From Nonomuraea wenchangensis (GTDB lineage Bacteria; Actinomycetota; Actinomycetes; Streptosporangiales; Streptosporangiaceae): a DNA stretch of 64,000 nucleotides. The stretch spans positions 439,576 through 503,575 of the forward strand of contig NZ_FOHX01000004.1 of assembly GCF_900111685.1 (NCBI RefSeq). Direction: 5' to 3'. The translations under genes and the position numbers were made by a program. This document shows, piece by piece, positions 48,712 through 57,714 of the stretch. The stretch's first letter is position 1, and each line of letters starts with the position of its first letter. The notes under the pieces were generated by a model. That model did not search any database and was not told the DNA's origin. It saw only the letters and a list, made by a program, of their open reading frames with translations.

Positions 48712-50139
48712 ATGCCCCAGCCGAGAGCCGCCCTGCCCGCGCTCGCCGCGGCCGTGCTCGTGTCCGCCCTCGTGACCGCCGCTCCGGCCGGTGCGGCGGC
48801 GGACCTGCCCCTGACCTCGGCGATCTTCGCGGCCACGCACAACAGCTATTCGGGCGACCTGGACGGCGCCAGGGGCTCGATCGTGCGCCAGCTCGACGAG
48901 GGCGTGCGCTTCATCGAGCTCGACATCCACGACAACGGCTACGCCACCGCCCGCGACTACGCGATCGGCCACGACTCCCCCGGCGACGCCGTGGACCACA
49001 CGGGCAACCCCGCCTCGAACCTCCTGCGCGACTGGCTCACCACGATCAACGCCTGGTCGGCGGCCCACCCCACCGCCGCGCCCGTCACCGTCGCCCTCGA
49101 CATCAAGGACGACCTGACCGACAACACCTCCTACGCCGCGGGCAACCTCGCCGCGCTCAACCAGGAGCTCACCTCCGTCTTCGGCGCCCGGCTGCTGCGC
49201 GCCTCGGACTACCCGGCCGCCACGCCGACCGTGGACGCCCTGCGCGGCCGGGTCCTCGTGCTGCTCTCCGGCGACGGGCGGACGCGCACGCTCTACAAGC
49301 GTGACGCCGGCACGAGCCCCGCCGTCGCCATGAACGCCCGCGGCCAGGTCGTCGAGGTGCACGACTCGGGGTCGGGCGACCTCTGGTACTGGAGCGGCAC
49401 GTACGGCCCCGACGGCACGGTCACCTGGCTGCGCCACGGCCGCTACGACAGCGGCGTGACCCCGGCCGTGGCGCTCAACGACGCCGGCGACCTGGTCGAG
49501 GTCCACCAGTCCCAGAGCGCGACCACGCTGTGGTACCGCGTCGGCCGCCTCGCCGCCGACGGCGAGATCACCTGGTCGGCGAGCCGTCAGTACGACAACG
49601 GCGTCCTGCCCACCGTCCGCTTCACCGACGCCGCGGGCACCCGGCTGCACGAGATCCACCGCAGCCAGAGCAACAGCCAGAACTGGACCTGGACCGGCGC
49701 CCTCGACGCCGCCGCGCGCACGGTCTCCTGGACCGGCAACGCGAAGACCTCCGACGCCCGCCCCGACAAGACCACCGCGGTCAGCGGCACGTCCCGGGTG
49801 CGCGTCTGGACCGGCGCCGACGGCCCGACCCCGGCCACGACGCTGCGCGTGGACACCGACCGGCGGGCCGGCGACCGTATCCGCTACCCGCAGGTCGCCT
49901 TCACGGAGTTCCAGCAGGGCAACAGCGCCGAGCTCCAGCAGGACGCGCTCTACTACGCCGCGCCCGCCACGCAGTCGTCGTTCATCGTCTCCGCCCGGCA
50001 GGCGGGGAAGCTGGCCCGTGGCTGGGACTTCGACTCGGCGTCCCGGGCGAGCGACCCCCTCGCCAATTACCCGGCGACCAACCGCCCGTACGACACGTGG
50101 TACCGGAACCTGCTCACGCAGGCGGGGGCCGTTCGCTGA
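48712..50139 (+). CDS. Secreted PI-PLC-like phosphodiesterase with C-terminal repeats
   Basis: 475 residues. Signal peptide (~1-30, ending AGAAA). A PI-PLC X-type domain (~35-190) shows the first catalytic His in FAATHNSYSG and a second in AIGHDSPG, with FIELDIHD as the metal/barrel strand. From ~residue 200, repeats of about 40-45 residues (SPAVAMNARGQVVEVHDSGS..., TPAVALNDAGDLVEVHQSQS..., LPTVRFTDAAG...) resemble propeller blades. It probably cleaves phosphoinositide-like or glycerophospho lipids outside the cell. GAGGAT precedes the ATG. Confidence 0.82.
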   Translation: MPQPRAALPALAAAVLVSALVTAAPAGAAADLPLTSAIFAATHNSYSGDLDGARGSIVRQLDEGVRFIELDIHDNGYATARDYAIGHDSPGDAVDHTGNPASNLLRDWLTTINAWSAAHPTAAPVTVALDIKDDLTDNTSYAAGNLAALNQELTSVFGARLLRASDYPAATPTVDALRGRVLVLLSGDGRTRTLYKRDAGTSPAVAMNARGQVVEVHDSGSGDLWYWSGTYGPDGTVTWLRHGRYDSGVTPAVALNDAGDLVEVHQSQSATTLWYRVGRLAADGEITWSASRQYDNGVLPTVRFTDAAGTRLHEIHRSQSNSQNWTWTGALDAAARTVSWTGNAKTSDARPDKTTAVSGTSRVRVWTGADGPTPATTLRVDTDRRAGDRIRYPQVAFTEFQQGNSAELQQDALYYAAPATQSSFIVSARQAGKLARGWDFDSASRASDPLANYPATNRPYDTWYRNLLTQAGAVR

Positions 50140-50154
50140 ACAGGGTTCGGCGTG

Positions 50155-50170
50155 TTTCACCTGGGTGAAA
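50155..50170. promoter_or_regulatory. Palindrome TTTCACCTGGGTGAAA
   Basis: Perfect 7-bp arms with a 2-nt centre, 16 bp after the PI-PLC-like stop and followed by TTATCT. Could be a weak terminator of that gene or an operator ~150 bp before the long transporter/hydantoinase operon. Confidence 0.45.
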
Positions 50171-50235
50171 TTATCTGAACAGCCTTGTCCTTTATGCCCG
50201 CTTACCGGTAGAACAGCAGGCAACGAGCAGGGCTT

Positions 50236-50253
50236 AAGCCGGTGAACCGGCTT
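50236..50253. promoter_or_regulatory. Palindrome AAGCCGGTGAACCGGCTT upstream of the catabolic operon
   Basis: Perfect 8-bp arms with a GA spacer, 67 bp before the start of the first operon gene, in a 180-bp gap. Best candidate operator for the operon. No regulator gene is adjacent on this side. Confidence 0.5.
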
Positions 50254-50319
50254 GATGATGCGTTCATGAACGGAATGCGTGACTGAACACGCCGTCCCTT
50301 CCGTCCCCCAGGAGGACAC

Positions 50320-52002
50320 ATGGCCGGATTCGCGCGCCCGGACGCCGCCACGTCTTCGCCGCTGTCGCGCAGGTCGGCGCTGCGCCTCGGCGGCAGCGTG
50401 GCGCTGCTGTTCGCGGCCGGCTGCGCCGCCGGGACCAAGGCGGGCGGCGAGACCCAGCCGTCGGGCGCCGCGACGGGCACGGCGTCCGGCGGGACGGGCG
50501 CGGCCGGTGGAACGCTCCGAATCGCGGTGAGCAGCTACATCAGCAGCTGGGACCAGGACTTCGTGGGCTTCGACCTCACCGCGCTGATGCTCTACAAGAA
50601 CGTCTTCCCGTACCTGATCGACTACGGCGTCAAGGACGTCGGCGGCTCGCAGATCCTCGACAGCGAGAACATCACCCCCACCTTCGCCGAGTCGTTCGAG
50701 CCCGACGCCGACAACAAGGTCTGGACGCTCAAGCTGCGCAAGGGCGTCAAGTTCGCCGGCGGCAACGAGATGACCGCCGCCGACGTCAAGTGGTCCAAGG
50801 ACCGCGCGTTCGCCGCCCAGGCCAACGTCGCCGGCGTCTACCGGCTGATCGGGCTCACCAAGGCCGACCAGGTCAAGGTGGTGGACGACTACACCGTGGA
50901 GTTCCACCAGGCGTTCCCGAGCGCGCTCACCCGCCAGATCCAGGCCATCTCCCTCTACGTCTTCGACTCCGCCGAGGCCAAGAAGCACGCCACCGACGCC
51001 GACCCCTGGGCCAAGGAGTGGTTCGCCAAGAACCCGCCGACGGGCGGCTACTTCAACGTCGCCAAGGCCGTCCAGGGCCAGGAGATCGAGCTCGCCGCCA
51101 ACACCGGCTACCCCGGCCCCGACCCCGCCAAGCTGGGCACGATCCGCCTCACCGTCGTCCCCGCCGCCGCCAACCAGCGCCTGCAGCTCCAGGCCGGCGA
51201 CGTGGACCTCGCCCTCGGCATGAGCCGGCGCGACATCGCCGACCTCAAGAACGCCCAGGGCATCAAGGTCATCTCGGCGCCGAGCAACAACCAGGTCGCC
51301 ATCCAGATGTCGGTCACCTCCGCGCCCTTCGACGACGTCAAGGTCCGCCGGGCACTGGCCTGCGCGGTGCCGTACGAGCAGATCATCGCCAACGTCTACG
51401 GCGGCGACGCCCGCCCGACGAAGAGCCTGGTGCCGCTCGACATGCCGGGCTACGCCGAGACCGGCTACCCCTACGCCTACGACCTGGACAAGGCCAAGTC
51501 CCTGCTGGCCGAGGCCGGCAAGCCGGCGATCAGCTCCGAGCTGGTCTTCGAGGCCGACAACGGCGAGCAGCAGCAGATCGCCGTGCTCGTGCAGAGCGAG
51601 GCGAGGAAGGCCGGCATCGAGCTCAAGCTCGTCCCGCTGGACCCGGCCACGCTCGGCGAGCGCCGGTCGAAGAAGAACATCCCGCTGCAGCTCACGGCCG
51701 GGCAGCTCTGGGTCAACGACGTCGAGTACATGCTCGGCACCAGCTTCACCAAGGGCGCCAGCCTCAACTACTCCAACTACGTCAACGACGAGATCGAGAA
51801 GATCTTCGACAAGTCCCACACCACGGTCGAGGACGCCGACCGGCTCAAGCTGTGGGCCCGCGTGCAGGAGATCCTCGCCGAGGACGTGCCCTGGGCGGTC
51901 ATCTGCCAGCCGAACTTCACCCTCCCTGTACGGGAGAAGGTCGCCGGCTGGGTGCAGCCCATGGACGGGCTGGCCCGCCTGCGCTACCTGGGCGGGGTCT
52001 GA
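50320..52002 (+). CDS. Family 5 (peptide/opine/nickel-type) substrate-binding lipoprotein
   Basis: 560 residues. The export signal combines twin arginines (SRRSALRL) and a lipobox (AAGC, Cys near residue 35), so it is probably a Tat-exported lipoprotein. The mature SBP_bac_5 fold includes WTLKLRKGVKFAGGNEMTAADVKWS and later DDVKVRRALACAVPYEQI. It delivers a peptide-like or other bulky substrate to the permeases that follow. GGAGGA precedes the ATG. First gene of an operon that runs without real gaps to the window end. Confidence 0.93.
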   Translation: MAGFARPDAATSSPLSRRSALRLGGSVALLFAAGCAAGTKAGGETQPSGAATGTASGGTGAAGGTLRIAVSSYISSWDQDFVGFDLTALMLYKNVFPYLIDYGVKDVGGSQILDSENITPTFAESFEPDADNKVWTLKLRKGVKFAGGNEMTAADVKWSKDRAFAAQANVAGVYRLIGLTKADQVKVVDDYTVEFHQAFPSALTRQIQAISLYVFDSAEAKKHATDADPWAKEWFAKNPPTGGYFNVAKAVQGQEIELAANTGYPGPDPAKLGTIRLTVVPAAANQRLQLQAGDVDLALGMSRRDIADLKNAQGIKVISAPSNNQVAIQMSVTSAPFDDVKVRRALACAVPYEQIIANVYGGDARPTKSLVPLDMPGYAETGYPYAYDLDKAKSLLAEAGKPAISSELVFEADNGEQQQIAVLVQSEARKAGIELKLVPLDPATLGERRSKKNIPLQLTAGQLWVNDVEYMLGTSFTKGASLNYSNYVNDEIEKIFDKSHTTVEDADRLKLWARVQEILAEDVPWAVICQPNFTLPVREKVAGWVQPMDGLARLRYLGGV

Positions 52003-52005
52003 CCC

Positions 52006-53016
52006 GTGCGGATCGCCCGGTTCGCCGCCCGGCGCCTGCTCCAGGCGGTGCCCGTGCTGCTCGGCGTCATCGTGGTGACGTTCGTGCTGGTCCGCGTGCT
52101 GCCCGGCGATCCGATCCGGACCATCCTCGGCCCCAACGCGACCGAGGCCGACGCGGCGGCGGCCCGCGCCCGCTACGGGCTGGACCAGCCGCTGTGGCGG
52201 CAGTTCCTCGACTACGTGGGCGGCCTGTTCAGCGGCGACCTCGGCACCTCCATCCAGAGCGGCGCGTCCGTGGCGAGCGAGATGGCGGTCCGGGTCGGGC
52301 CGACGATGGAGCTCGTCGTGCTCGCCGTGGTGATCGCGACGCTGCTCGCCACCGTGCTCGGCATCTGGTCGGCGCGGCGGGCCGGCCGGGCCGGTGACCA
52401 CACGCTGCGGGTGCTCGCCCTGGTGGGCAACTCGCTGCCGGAGTTCTGGCTCGGCCTGGTGCTGATCCTGCTGGCCTACAGCGTCCTCGGCTGGGTGCCC
52501 GCGCCGAGCGGCCGGGTCGATCCGGACACCGACCTGACGCTGATCACCGGGGCGGACCTGCTGGACGCGGCGCTCACCGGCAACGGCCCCGCGTTCGCCT
52601 CGGCCGCCGGGCACCTCGTGCTGCCGGTGCTGACCATGGTCGTCGTCATCGTCGCGCCGCTGCTGCGCAGCGTGCGGGCCTCGGCGCTGGAGGTGCTGGG
52701 GTCGGAGGCGTACCAGGCGGCGGCCGCGCACGGCCTGTCCGAGCGGACGCTGCTGCGCGGCTACCTCACCCGGGCCGCGCTGGTGCGGCTGCCCGCGCTG
52801 GCGGCGCTCGTGTTCGGCTTCGCGATCGGCTCGACGGTGCTGGTCGAGTACGTCTTCTCCTGGCAGGGCTTCGGGCAGTGGGCGCTGCGCGGCCTGCTGT
52901 ACCGGGACTACCCGGTGGTGCAGGCGTCCGTCGTGGTGATCGCGCTCTGCTACACGCTGATCTTCCTGATCGCCGACGTGGTGCACGCCGTGCTCGATCC
53001 GAGAGTGAGGATCTGA
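52006..53016 (+). CDS. Peptide-type ABC permease (DppB-like)
   Basis: 336 residues. Six-helix permease with the N-terminal FAARRLLQAVPVLLGVIVVTF and LPGDP signatures and the EAA coupling loop around ALEVLGSEAYQAAAAHGLSE. GTG start is 3 nt after the binding-protein stop; its own stop overlaps the next start as TGATG. Normal length. Confidence 0.93.
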   Translation: MRIARFAARRLLQAVPVLLGVIVVTFVLVRVLPGDPIRTILGPNATEADAAAARARYGLDQPLWRQFLDYVGGLFSGDLGTSIQSGASVASEMAVRVGPTMELVVLAVVIATLLATVLGIWSARRAGRAGDHTLRVLALVGNSLPEFWLGLVLILLAYSVLGWVPAPSGRVDPDTDLTLITGADLLDAALTGNGPAFASAAGHLVLPVLTMVVVIVAPLLRSVRASALEVLGSEAYQAAAAHGLSERTLLRGYLTRAALVRLPALAALVFGFAIGSTVLVEYVFSWQGFGQWALRGLLYRDYPVVQASVVVIALCYTLIFLIADVVHAVLDPRVRI

Positions 53017-53879
53017 TGGCCGACCTGACCACCGCGGCCGACGCCGGCCCGCCGCGCGCCGCCGCGGACCGCCGCTTCGCGACCACGCTGATCAGGGCGG
53101 GATCGGCGCTGCTCGGCCTGGTCGCGTTCGCCGTGCTGGTCGGCCCGCTGCTGGTCCGCTGGGGCCCCGAGGAGATCGACCCGGCGGCCTCGCTGGCTCC
53201 GCCCGGCGGGGCGCACCCGCTGGGCACGGACGTCAACGGCATGGACATCCTCAGCCGGGTCCTGCACGCGGGCCGCCTCGACCTGGGCGTGGCGATCGCC
53301 TCCGTGGCGCTCGCCGTGGTGCTCGGCACCGCGCTCGGGCTGCTCGCCGGCTACCGCGGCGGACGGGTGGACGACGTGCTCATGCGCGTCCTGGACGTCT
53401 TCCAGGCGTTCCCCGCGTTCATCCTGGCGCTCGCGGTCGCGGCCCTGCTCGGCGGCGGCGCGGGCAACCTGGTCCTGGTGGTCGCCCTGGTCAACGCCCC
53501 CGCCTACGCCCGCCTCGTACGGGCCGAGGTGCGCACGGTGCGCGAGCTGCCGTTCGTGGAGGCGTCGCGGACCGCGGGCGCGTCCGGGCTCGGCACCCTG
53601 TGGCGGCACGTGCTGCCCAACAGTCTCACCCCGGTCCGCGTCATCGCGCCGCTGAACTGCGGCTGGGCCATGCTGACCCTCGCCGGGCTGTCCTTCCTCG
53701 GCCTCGGCGTCACCGTGCCCGCCGCCGAGTGGGGCGCCATGATCAGTCTCGGCACGGGGGACGTGGTCGCCGGGCGCTGGTGGACCTCGGTGCCGCCCGG
53801 CCTGTTCCTGCTGGTCAGCGTGCTCGGGTTCAGCCTGCTCGGCGAGGGGCTGCAGGAACGGGCGGGGGTCGTACGGTGA
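53016..53879 (+). CDS. Peptide-type ABC permease (DppC-like)
   Basis: 287 residues. Partner permease with PLGTDVNGMDILSRVLHAGR in the typical place and the EAA loop around LPFVEASRTAGASGLGTLWRH. It overlaps both neighbours (TGATG upstream, GTGA downstream), so subunits are made together. Confidence 0.93.
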   Translation: MADLTTAADAGPPRAAADRRFATTLIRAGSALLGLVAFAVLVGPLLVRWGPEEIDPAASLAPPGGAHPLGTDVNGMDILSRVLHAGRLDLGVAIASVALAVVLGTALGLLAGYRGGRVDDVLMRVLDVFQAFPAFILALAVAALLGGGAGNLVLVVALVNAPAYARLVRAEVRTVRELPFVEASRTAGASGLGTLWRHVLPNSLTPVRVIAPLNCGWAMLTLAGLSFLGLGVTVPAAEWGAMISLGTGDVVAGRWWTSVPPGLFLLVSVLGFSLLGEGLQERAGVVR

Positions 53880-55654
53880 GCCTGCTCGACATCAGGGACC
53901 TGCGGGTCACCATCGGCGACGTCCAGGCGCTCAAGGGCGTGGACCTCACGGTCGGCCGCGGCGAGGTCGTCGGCCTGGTGGGGGAGAGCGGCGGCGGCAA
54001 GAGCATGATCGCCCGCTCGATCGTCGGCCTCCTGCCCGGCGCGGCCCGCGCCACCGGCGAGGTCCTGTTCGACGGCGCGGACGTGCTGACGATGGACGCC
54101 GCCGCGCTCGCGGCGCACCGCGGCGGCGGCGCGGCGATCTGCTTCCAGAACCCGCGCGGCGCGCTCAGCCCGACCCGCTCCATCGGCCGCCAGCTCACCG
54201 ACCGCCTGACCACACACCAGGGCGTGGCCGCCGCCGAGGCCCGTACGGCGGCGGTCGCCCTGTTCGAGAGCGTCGGCATCCGGTCGGCGGCCCGGCGCTT
54301 CGACCACTACCCGCACGAGCTGTCCGGCGGCCAGGCCCAGCGCGTCATGATCTCCCTCGCCACCGGCTGCGCCCCCGGCCTGCTCATCGCCGACGAGCCC
54401 ACGACCGGCCTGGACGTCACCCTCACCCGCGAGATCCTGCGGCGCTTCCGCGAGGCGGCCGACGAGGAGGGCAGGGGCGTGCTGCTGATCTCCCACGACC
54501 TCGCCTCCATCGCCCGCGTCTGCGACCGCCTGGTGGTGCTGAACGCGGGCGCGGTCGTCGAGCACGGCCCGGCCGCCGACGTCCTGGCCGCCCCCGCCGA
54601 TCCCTACACGCGCGCGCTGCTGGCCGCCGTCCCCGACGTCACCAGACCGGTCGCCCGCACTGCCGCCACCCCCGGGGGCGAGGTGGTGCGGATCGAGGAC
54701 GCCCACGTCGTGTACGGCAGCCGCTTCGGCTCCGGCGGCCACCACGCGCTGCGCGGCGTCAGCCTGACCGTGCGCGCCGGGGAGACGGTCGGCGTCGTCG
54801 GCGAGAGCGGCAGCGGCAAGAGCACCCTGGCCCGCCTCATGCTCGGCCTGATCACCCCGTCGCGCGGCACGGTCACCCTGGCCGGGCGCGAGCCGTCCCG
54901 CCTGCGCGGCCGGGAGCTGCGCGACCTGCGACGGCGGGCCCAGCTCGTCTTCCAGGACCCGATCGGCTCGCTCAGCCCGCGCCGCACCGTCGCCGACGCC
55001 GTGGCCGAGCCGCTGCGCGCCGCCGGGGTCAAGGCGCCCGAACGGGCCCGCCGGGTCACGGCGGCGCTGGAACGCATGGGCCTCGACGGCACGTACGCGA
55101 CCCGGCGCCCGCACGAGCTGTCCGGCGGCCAGGCGCAGCGCGTCGGCATCGCGCGGGCGCTGGCCGGCGAGCCCGACCTCGTCGTCTTCGACGAGCCCAC
55201 CTCCGCCCTCGACGTGACCGTGCAGGCGCAGATACTCAAGGTGATCGGCGAGGTGACGGCCGAGCGGGGCCGCGGCTCGGTGTTCATCTCGCACGACCTC
55301 GCCACCGTACGCGGCGTCTGCGACCGGGTCGTGGTGCTCTACCTGGGGCGGATCGTCGAGGAAGGGCCGGTCGAGGAGGTCTTCGCGCGGCCCCGGCATC
55401 CGTACACGAAGGCGCTGCTCGCCGCCGCCCCCACCCTCGCCGGGCGGGCGGACGGCGCGGGCGTGAGCCTGACCAAGGACCCCGAGGAGGCCGTCCCCGG
55501 CGCGGGGTGCGCGCTCGCGCCGCGCTGCCCGTACGCGGAGGACGCCTGCCGCGCCGAGGAGCAGGAGCTGCGGACCCTCGGCCCGGTCCGCGTCGCCTGC
55601 CGCCGCGCCCACGAGCTCCCGGACCCGCCGGACCGAGAAGGACCAGAGAGGTGA
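53876..55654 (+). CDS. Fused DppD-DppF-type ABC ATPase
   Basis: 592 residues holding two complete ABC ATPase domains. First (~1-245): Walker A GESGGGKS, LSGGQAQRV and LLIADEPTTGLD. Second (~265-500): Walker A GESGSGKST, LSGGQAQRVGIARAL and VVFDEPTSALD. A C-terminal oligopeptide-transporter tail with Cys cluster (GCALAPRCPYAEDAC) follows. Usually these are two genes; the fusion gives a fixed heterodimer. The GTG start at 53876 overlaps the permease stop. Energises the importer. Confidence 0.94.
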   Translation: MSLLDIRDLRVTIGDVQALKGVDLTVGRGEVVGLVGESGGGKSMIARSIVGLLPGAARATGEVLFDGADVLTMDAAALAAHRGGGAAICFQNPRGALSPTRSIGRQLTDRLTTHQGVAAAEARTAAVALFESVGIRSAARRFDHYPHELSGGQAQRVMISLATGCAPGLLIADEPTTGLDVTLTREILRRFREAADEEGRGVLLISHDLASIARVCDRLVVLNAGAVVEHGPAADVLAAPADPYTRALLAAVPDVTRPVARTAATPGGEVVRIEDAHVVYGSRFGSGGHHALRGVSLTVRAGETVGVVGESGSGKSTLARLMLGLITPSRGTVTLAGREPSRLRGRELRDLRRRAQLVFQDPIGSLSPRRTVADAVAEPLRAAGVKAPERARRVTAALERMGLDGTYATRRPHELSGGQAQRVGIARALAGEPDLVVFDEPTSALDVTVQAQILKVIGEVTAERGRGSVFISHDLATVRGVCDRVVVLYLGRIVEEGPVEEVFARPRHPYTKALLAAAPTLAGRADGAGVSLTKDPEEAVPGAGCALAPRCPYAEDACRAEEQELRTLGPVRVACRRAHELPDPPDREGPER

Positions 55655-55662
55655 CGCATCCC

Positions 55663-57714
55663 ATGCCCGCGATCAGGCTGGCCGTCGACATCGGCGGCAC
55701 CTTCGTCGACGCCATGGAGCTGGACACGCGCACCCACGCGGTCCGCTTCCGCAAGTCCCCGACGACGCCCGCCCGCCCCTGGGAGGGGGTGCTCGCCGCC
55801 GTCGGCCTGCTCGGCACCGACCCGGCGGAGGTGGAGCTGTTCATCCACGGCACCACGCTCGGGCTGAACGCGGTGCTGGAGCGGCGCGGCGAGGCCACCG
55901 GCATCATCGCCAACGCGGGCTTCCGTGACGTCTTCCTGCTGGGCCGCGGCAACGTGCCCGCCGACCACATGTACGACTTCCAGTACCAGCGCCCCGAGAG
56001 CCTGGTCCGCCGGGCCGCCACGATCGGCGTGCGCGGGCGGCTCGACTACAAGGGCCGCGTGGTGGAGGAGCTGGACCCCGACGACGTGCGGGAGGCGGCC
56101 AGGATCCTGGTGGAGGAGCAGGGGGTGCGCACGATCGCCGTCTGCTTCCTGCACTCCTACCTCAACCCGGAGCACGAGCGGCGCGCGGCCGAGCTGGTGC
56201 GGGAGGCGTACCCGGAGGTCACCGTGTCGGTGTCCACGGACATCGTGCGCGAATACCGCGAGTACGAGCGCACCAGCACCACCGTGCTCGACGCCTACAT
56301 CCGCCCCATCTTCGAGCGCTACGTGGACCGCCTGGAGTCCGGCCTCGCCGAGGACGGCTTCGCCGGCCGGTTCCTCATCATGCGCTCCGGCGGCGGGTCG
56401 ATGACCTCGGCCGTGGCGAAGACCTCGCCCATGCACACCGTGCTGTCCGGCCCGGCCGGGGGGATCGCCGGGGCCGCGTACGTGGCCGCCGCGCTCGGCC
56501 GCGACAACCTGCTGACCTTCGACATCGGCGGCACCTCGCTCGACACCTGCGTGATCGAGCGGGGTCAGGCCGTGGCCGCGTACGAGGCCAAGCTGGAGCA
56601 GTTCCCGCTGCTCATCCCCGCCTACGACATCCGCACCATCGGCGCGGGCGGCGGCTCCATTGCCTACCTGGACCGGGGCCTGCTCAAGGTCGGCCCGCAG
56701 AGCGCGGGCGCCGTCCCCGGCCCGGTCTGCTACGGCCGGGGCGGCGACCGGCCGACGGTCACCGACGCCGCCGTCACCCTCGGCTACGTCGACCCCGACC
56801 GGTTCCTCGGCGGCGACATGCGCCTGCACGACGAGGCGGCCAGGGACGCGCTGCGCGAGCAGATCGCCGAGCCGCTCGGCCTCGCCGTCGAGGCGGCCGC
56901 GGCGGGCGTCTTCGACGTGCTGCTGGCCAAGACGGTCGGCGCGGTGCGGCAGATCACGGTCGAGCGGGGCCACGACCCGCGGGTGTTCTCGCTGCTGGCG
57001 TTCGGCGGCGCGGGGCCGCTGCTGGCTCCGCTGCTCGCCCGCGAGATGGGCATCCCCGAGGTGATCGTGCCGTTCGCGCCGTCGGGGTTCTCCGCGTGGG
57101 GCATGCTGACGGCCGACATCGTGGACGACGTGTCGCGTACGGTCATGACGACGCTGGACGACGCCGACCTGGACGCGCTGGAGGCGGTGTTCGCCGAGGC
57201 GGAGTCGGCCGCGGCGGCCTCGCTGGCCGCGCAGGCGATCCCCGCCGGGCAGGCCGTGCTCGAACGCGCCATGGAGGTGCGCTACCTCGGCCAGGAGCAC
57301 TCGCTGACCGTGCCCGTCGGGCGCGACCTGCGGCCGGACGCGGTGCGGGCCGCGTTCGAGGAGCTGCACCACGCGCGCTACGGGCACGTCATGGACAACC
57401 GGCTGCAGATCCTCAACCTGCGGGTGCGCGGCATCGGCCGGATCGACAAGCCGGAGCTGCCCGCGTACGAGCCGGGCGACGGCGACCCGGCGCGGGCCCG
57501 CGTCGGATCGCGCGACGCCTTCGACTTCGGCGCCCGCGAGGTGACGGCCTTCGCCGTGTACGACCGGGCCAAGCTGGAGCCCGGCGACACCCTGGACGGC
57601 CCCGCCCTGATCGACGAGGGCACCTCCACCACGGTCGTGCACTCCGGGCAGCGGGTCCAGGTGAACCCCTTCGGCCACCTGCTGGTCACCCTCACCCCGG
57701 AGGTGCGCTCATGA
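55663..57714 (+). CDS. Hydantoinase/oxoprolinase A subunit (HyuA-like ATPase)
   Basis: 683 residues. It starts with the acetate-kinase/Hsp70-type phosphate motif VDIGGTFVDAMEL and has a second one, FDIGGTSLDTCVI, plus IGAGGGSIAYLD and SLLAFGGAGPLLAP, typical of the ATP-dependent HyuA of N-methylhydantoinase, 5-oxoprolinase and acetone carboxylase. Acts with the B subunit to hydrolyse or carboxylate its substrate using ATP. ATG 55663 is chosen; a GTG at 55651 that overlaps the transporter stop is also possible. Its stop overlaps the B-subunit start as ATGA. Confidence 0.93.
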   Translation: MPAIRLAVDIGGTFVDAMELDTRTHAVRFRKSPTTPARPWEGVLAAVGLLGTDPAEVELFIHGTTLGLNAVLERRGEATGIIANAGFRDVFLLGRGNVPADHMYDFQYQRPESLVRRAATIGVRGRLDYKGRVVEELDPDDVREAARILVEEQGVRTIAVCFLHSYLNPEHERRAAELVREAYPEVTVSVSTDIVREYREYERTSTTVLDAYIRPIFERYVDRLESGLAEDGFAGRFLIMRSGGGSMTSAVAKTSPMHTVLSGPAGGIAGAAYVAAALGRDNLLTFDIGGTSLDTCVIERGQAVAAYEAKLEQFPLLIPAYDIRTIGAGGGSIAYLDRGLLKVGPQSAGAVPGPVCYGRGGDRPTVTDAAVTLGYVDPDRFLGGDMRLHDEAARDALREQIAEPLGLAVEAAAAGVFDVLLAKTVGAVRQITVERGHDPRVFSLLAFGGAGPLLAPLLAREMGIPEVIVPFAPSGFSAWGMLTADIVDDVSRTVMTTLDDADLDALEAVFAEAESAAAASLAAQAIPAGQAVLERAMEVRYLGQEHSLTVPVGRDLRPDAVRAAFEELHHARYGHVMDNRLQILNLRVRGIGRIDKPELPAYEPGDGDPARARVGSRDAFDFGAREVTAFAVYDRAKLEPGDTLDGPALIDEGTSTTVVHSGQRVQVNPFGHLLVTLTPEVRS

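Noticed and set aside
48607..52986. Minus-strand open frame of 1459 codons
   Set aside because: It lies antisense to the PI-PLC-like, binding-protein and permease genes, is full of Arg/Gly/Ala/His/Asp/Val without domains, and mirrors their codon bias; a shadow of high third-position GC.
53600..53875. Upstream extension of the fused ATPase frame
   Set aside because: It overlaps the DppC-like permease in another frame; GTG 53876 overlaps that gene's stop as GTGA and begins the ABC domain at the right place.
55339..57678. Minus-strand 779-codon frame opposite HyuA
   Set aside because: HyuA motifs are unmistakable on the plus strand; the minus frame has none.
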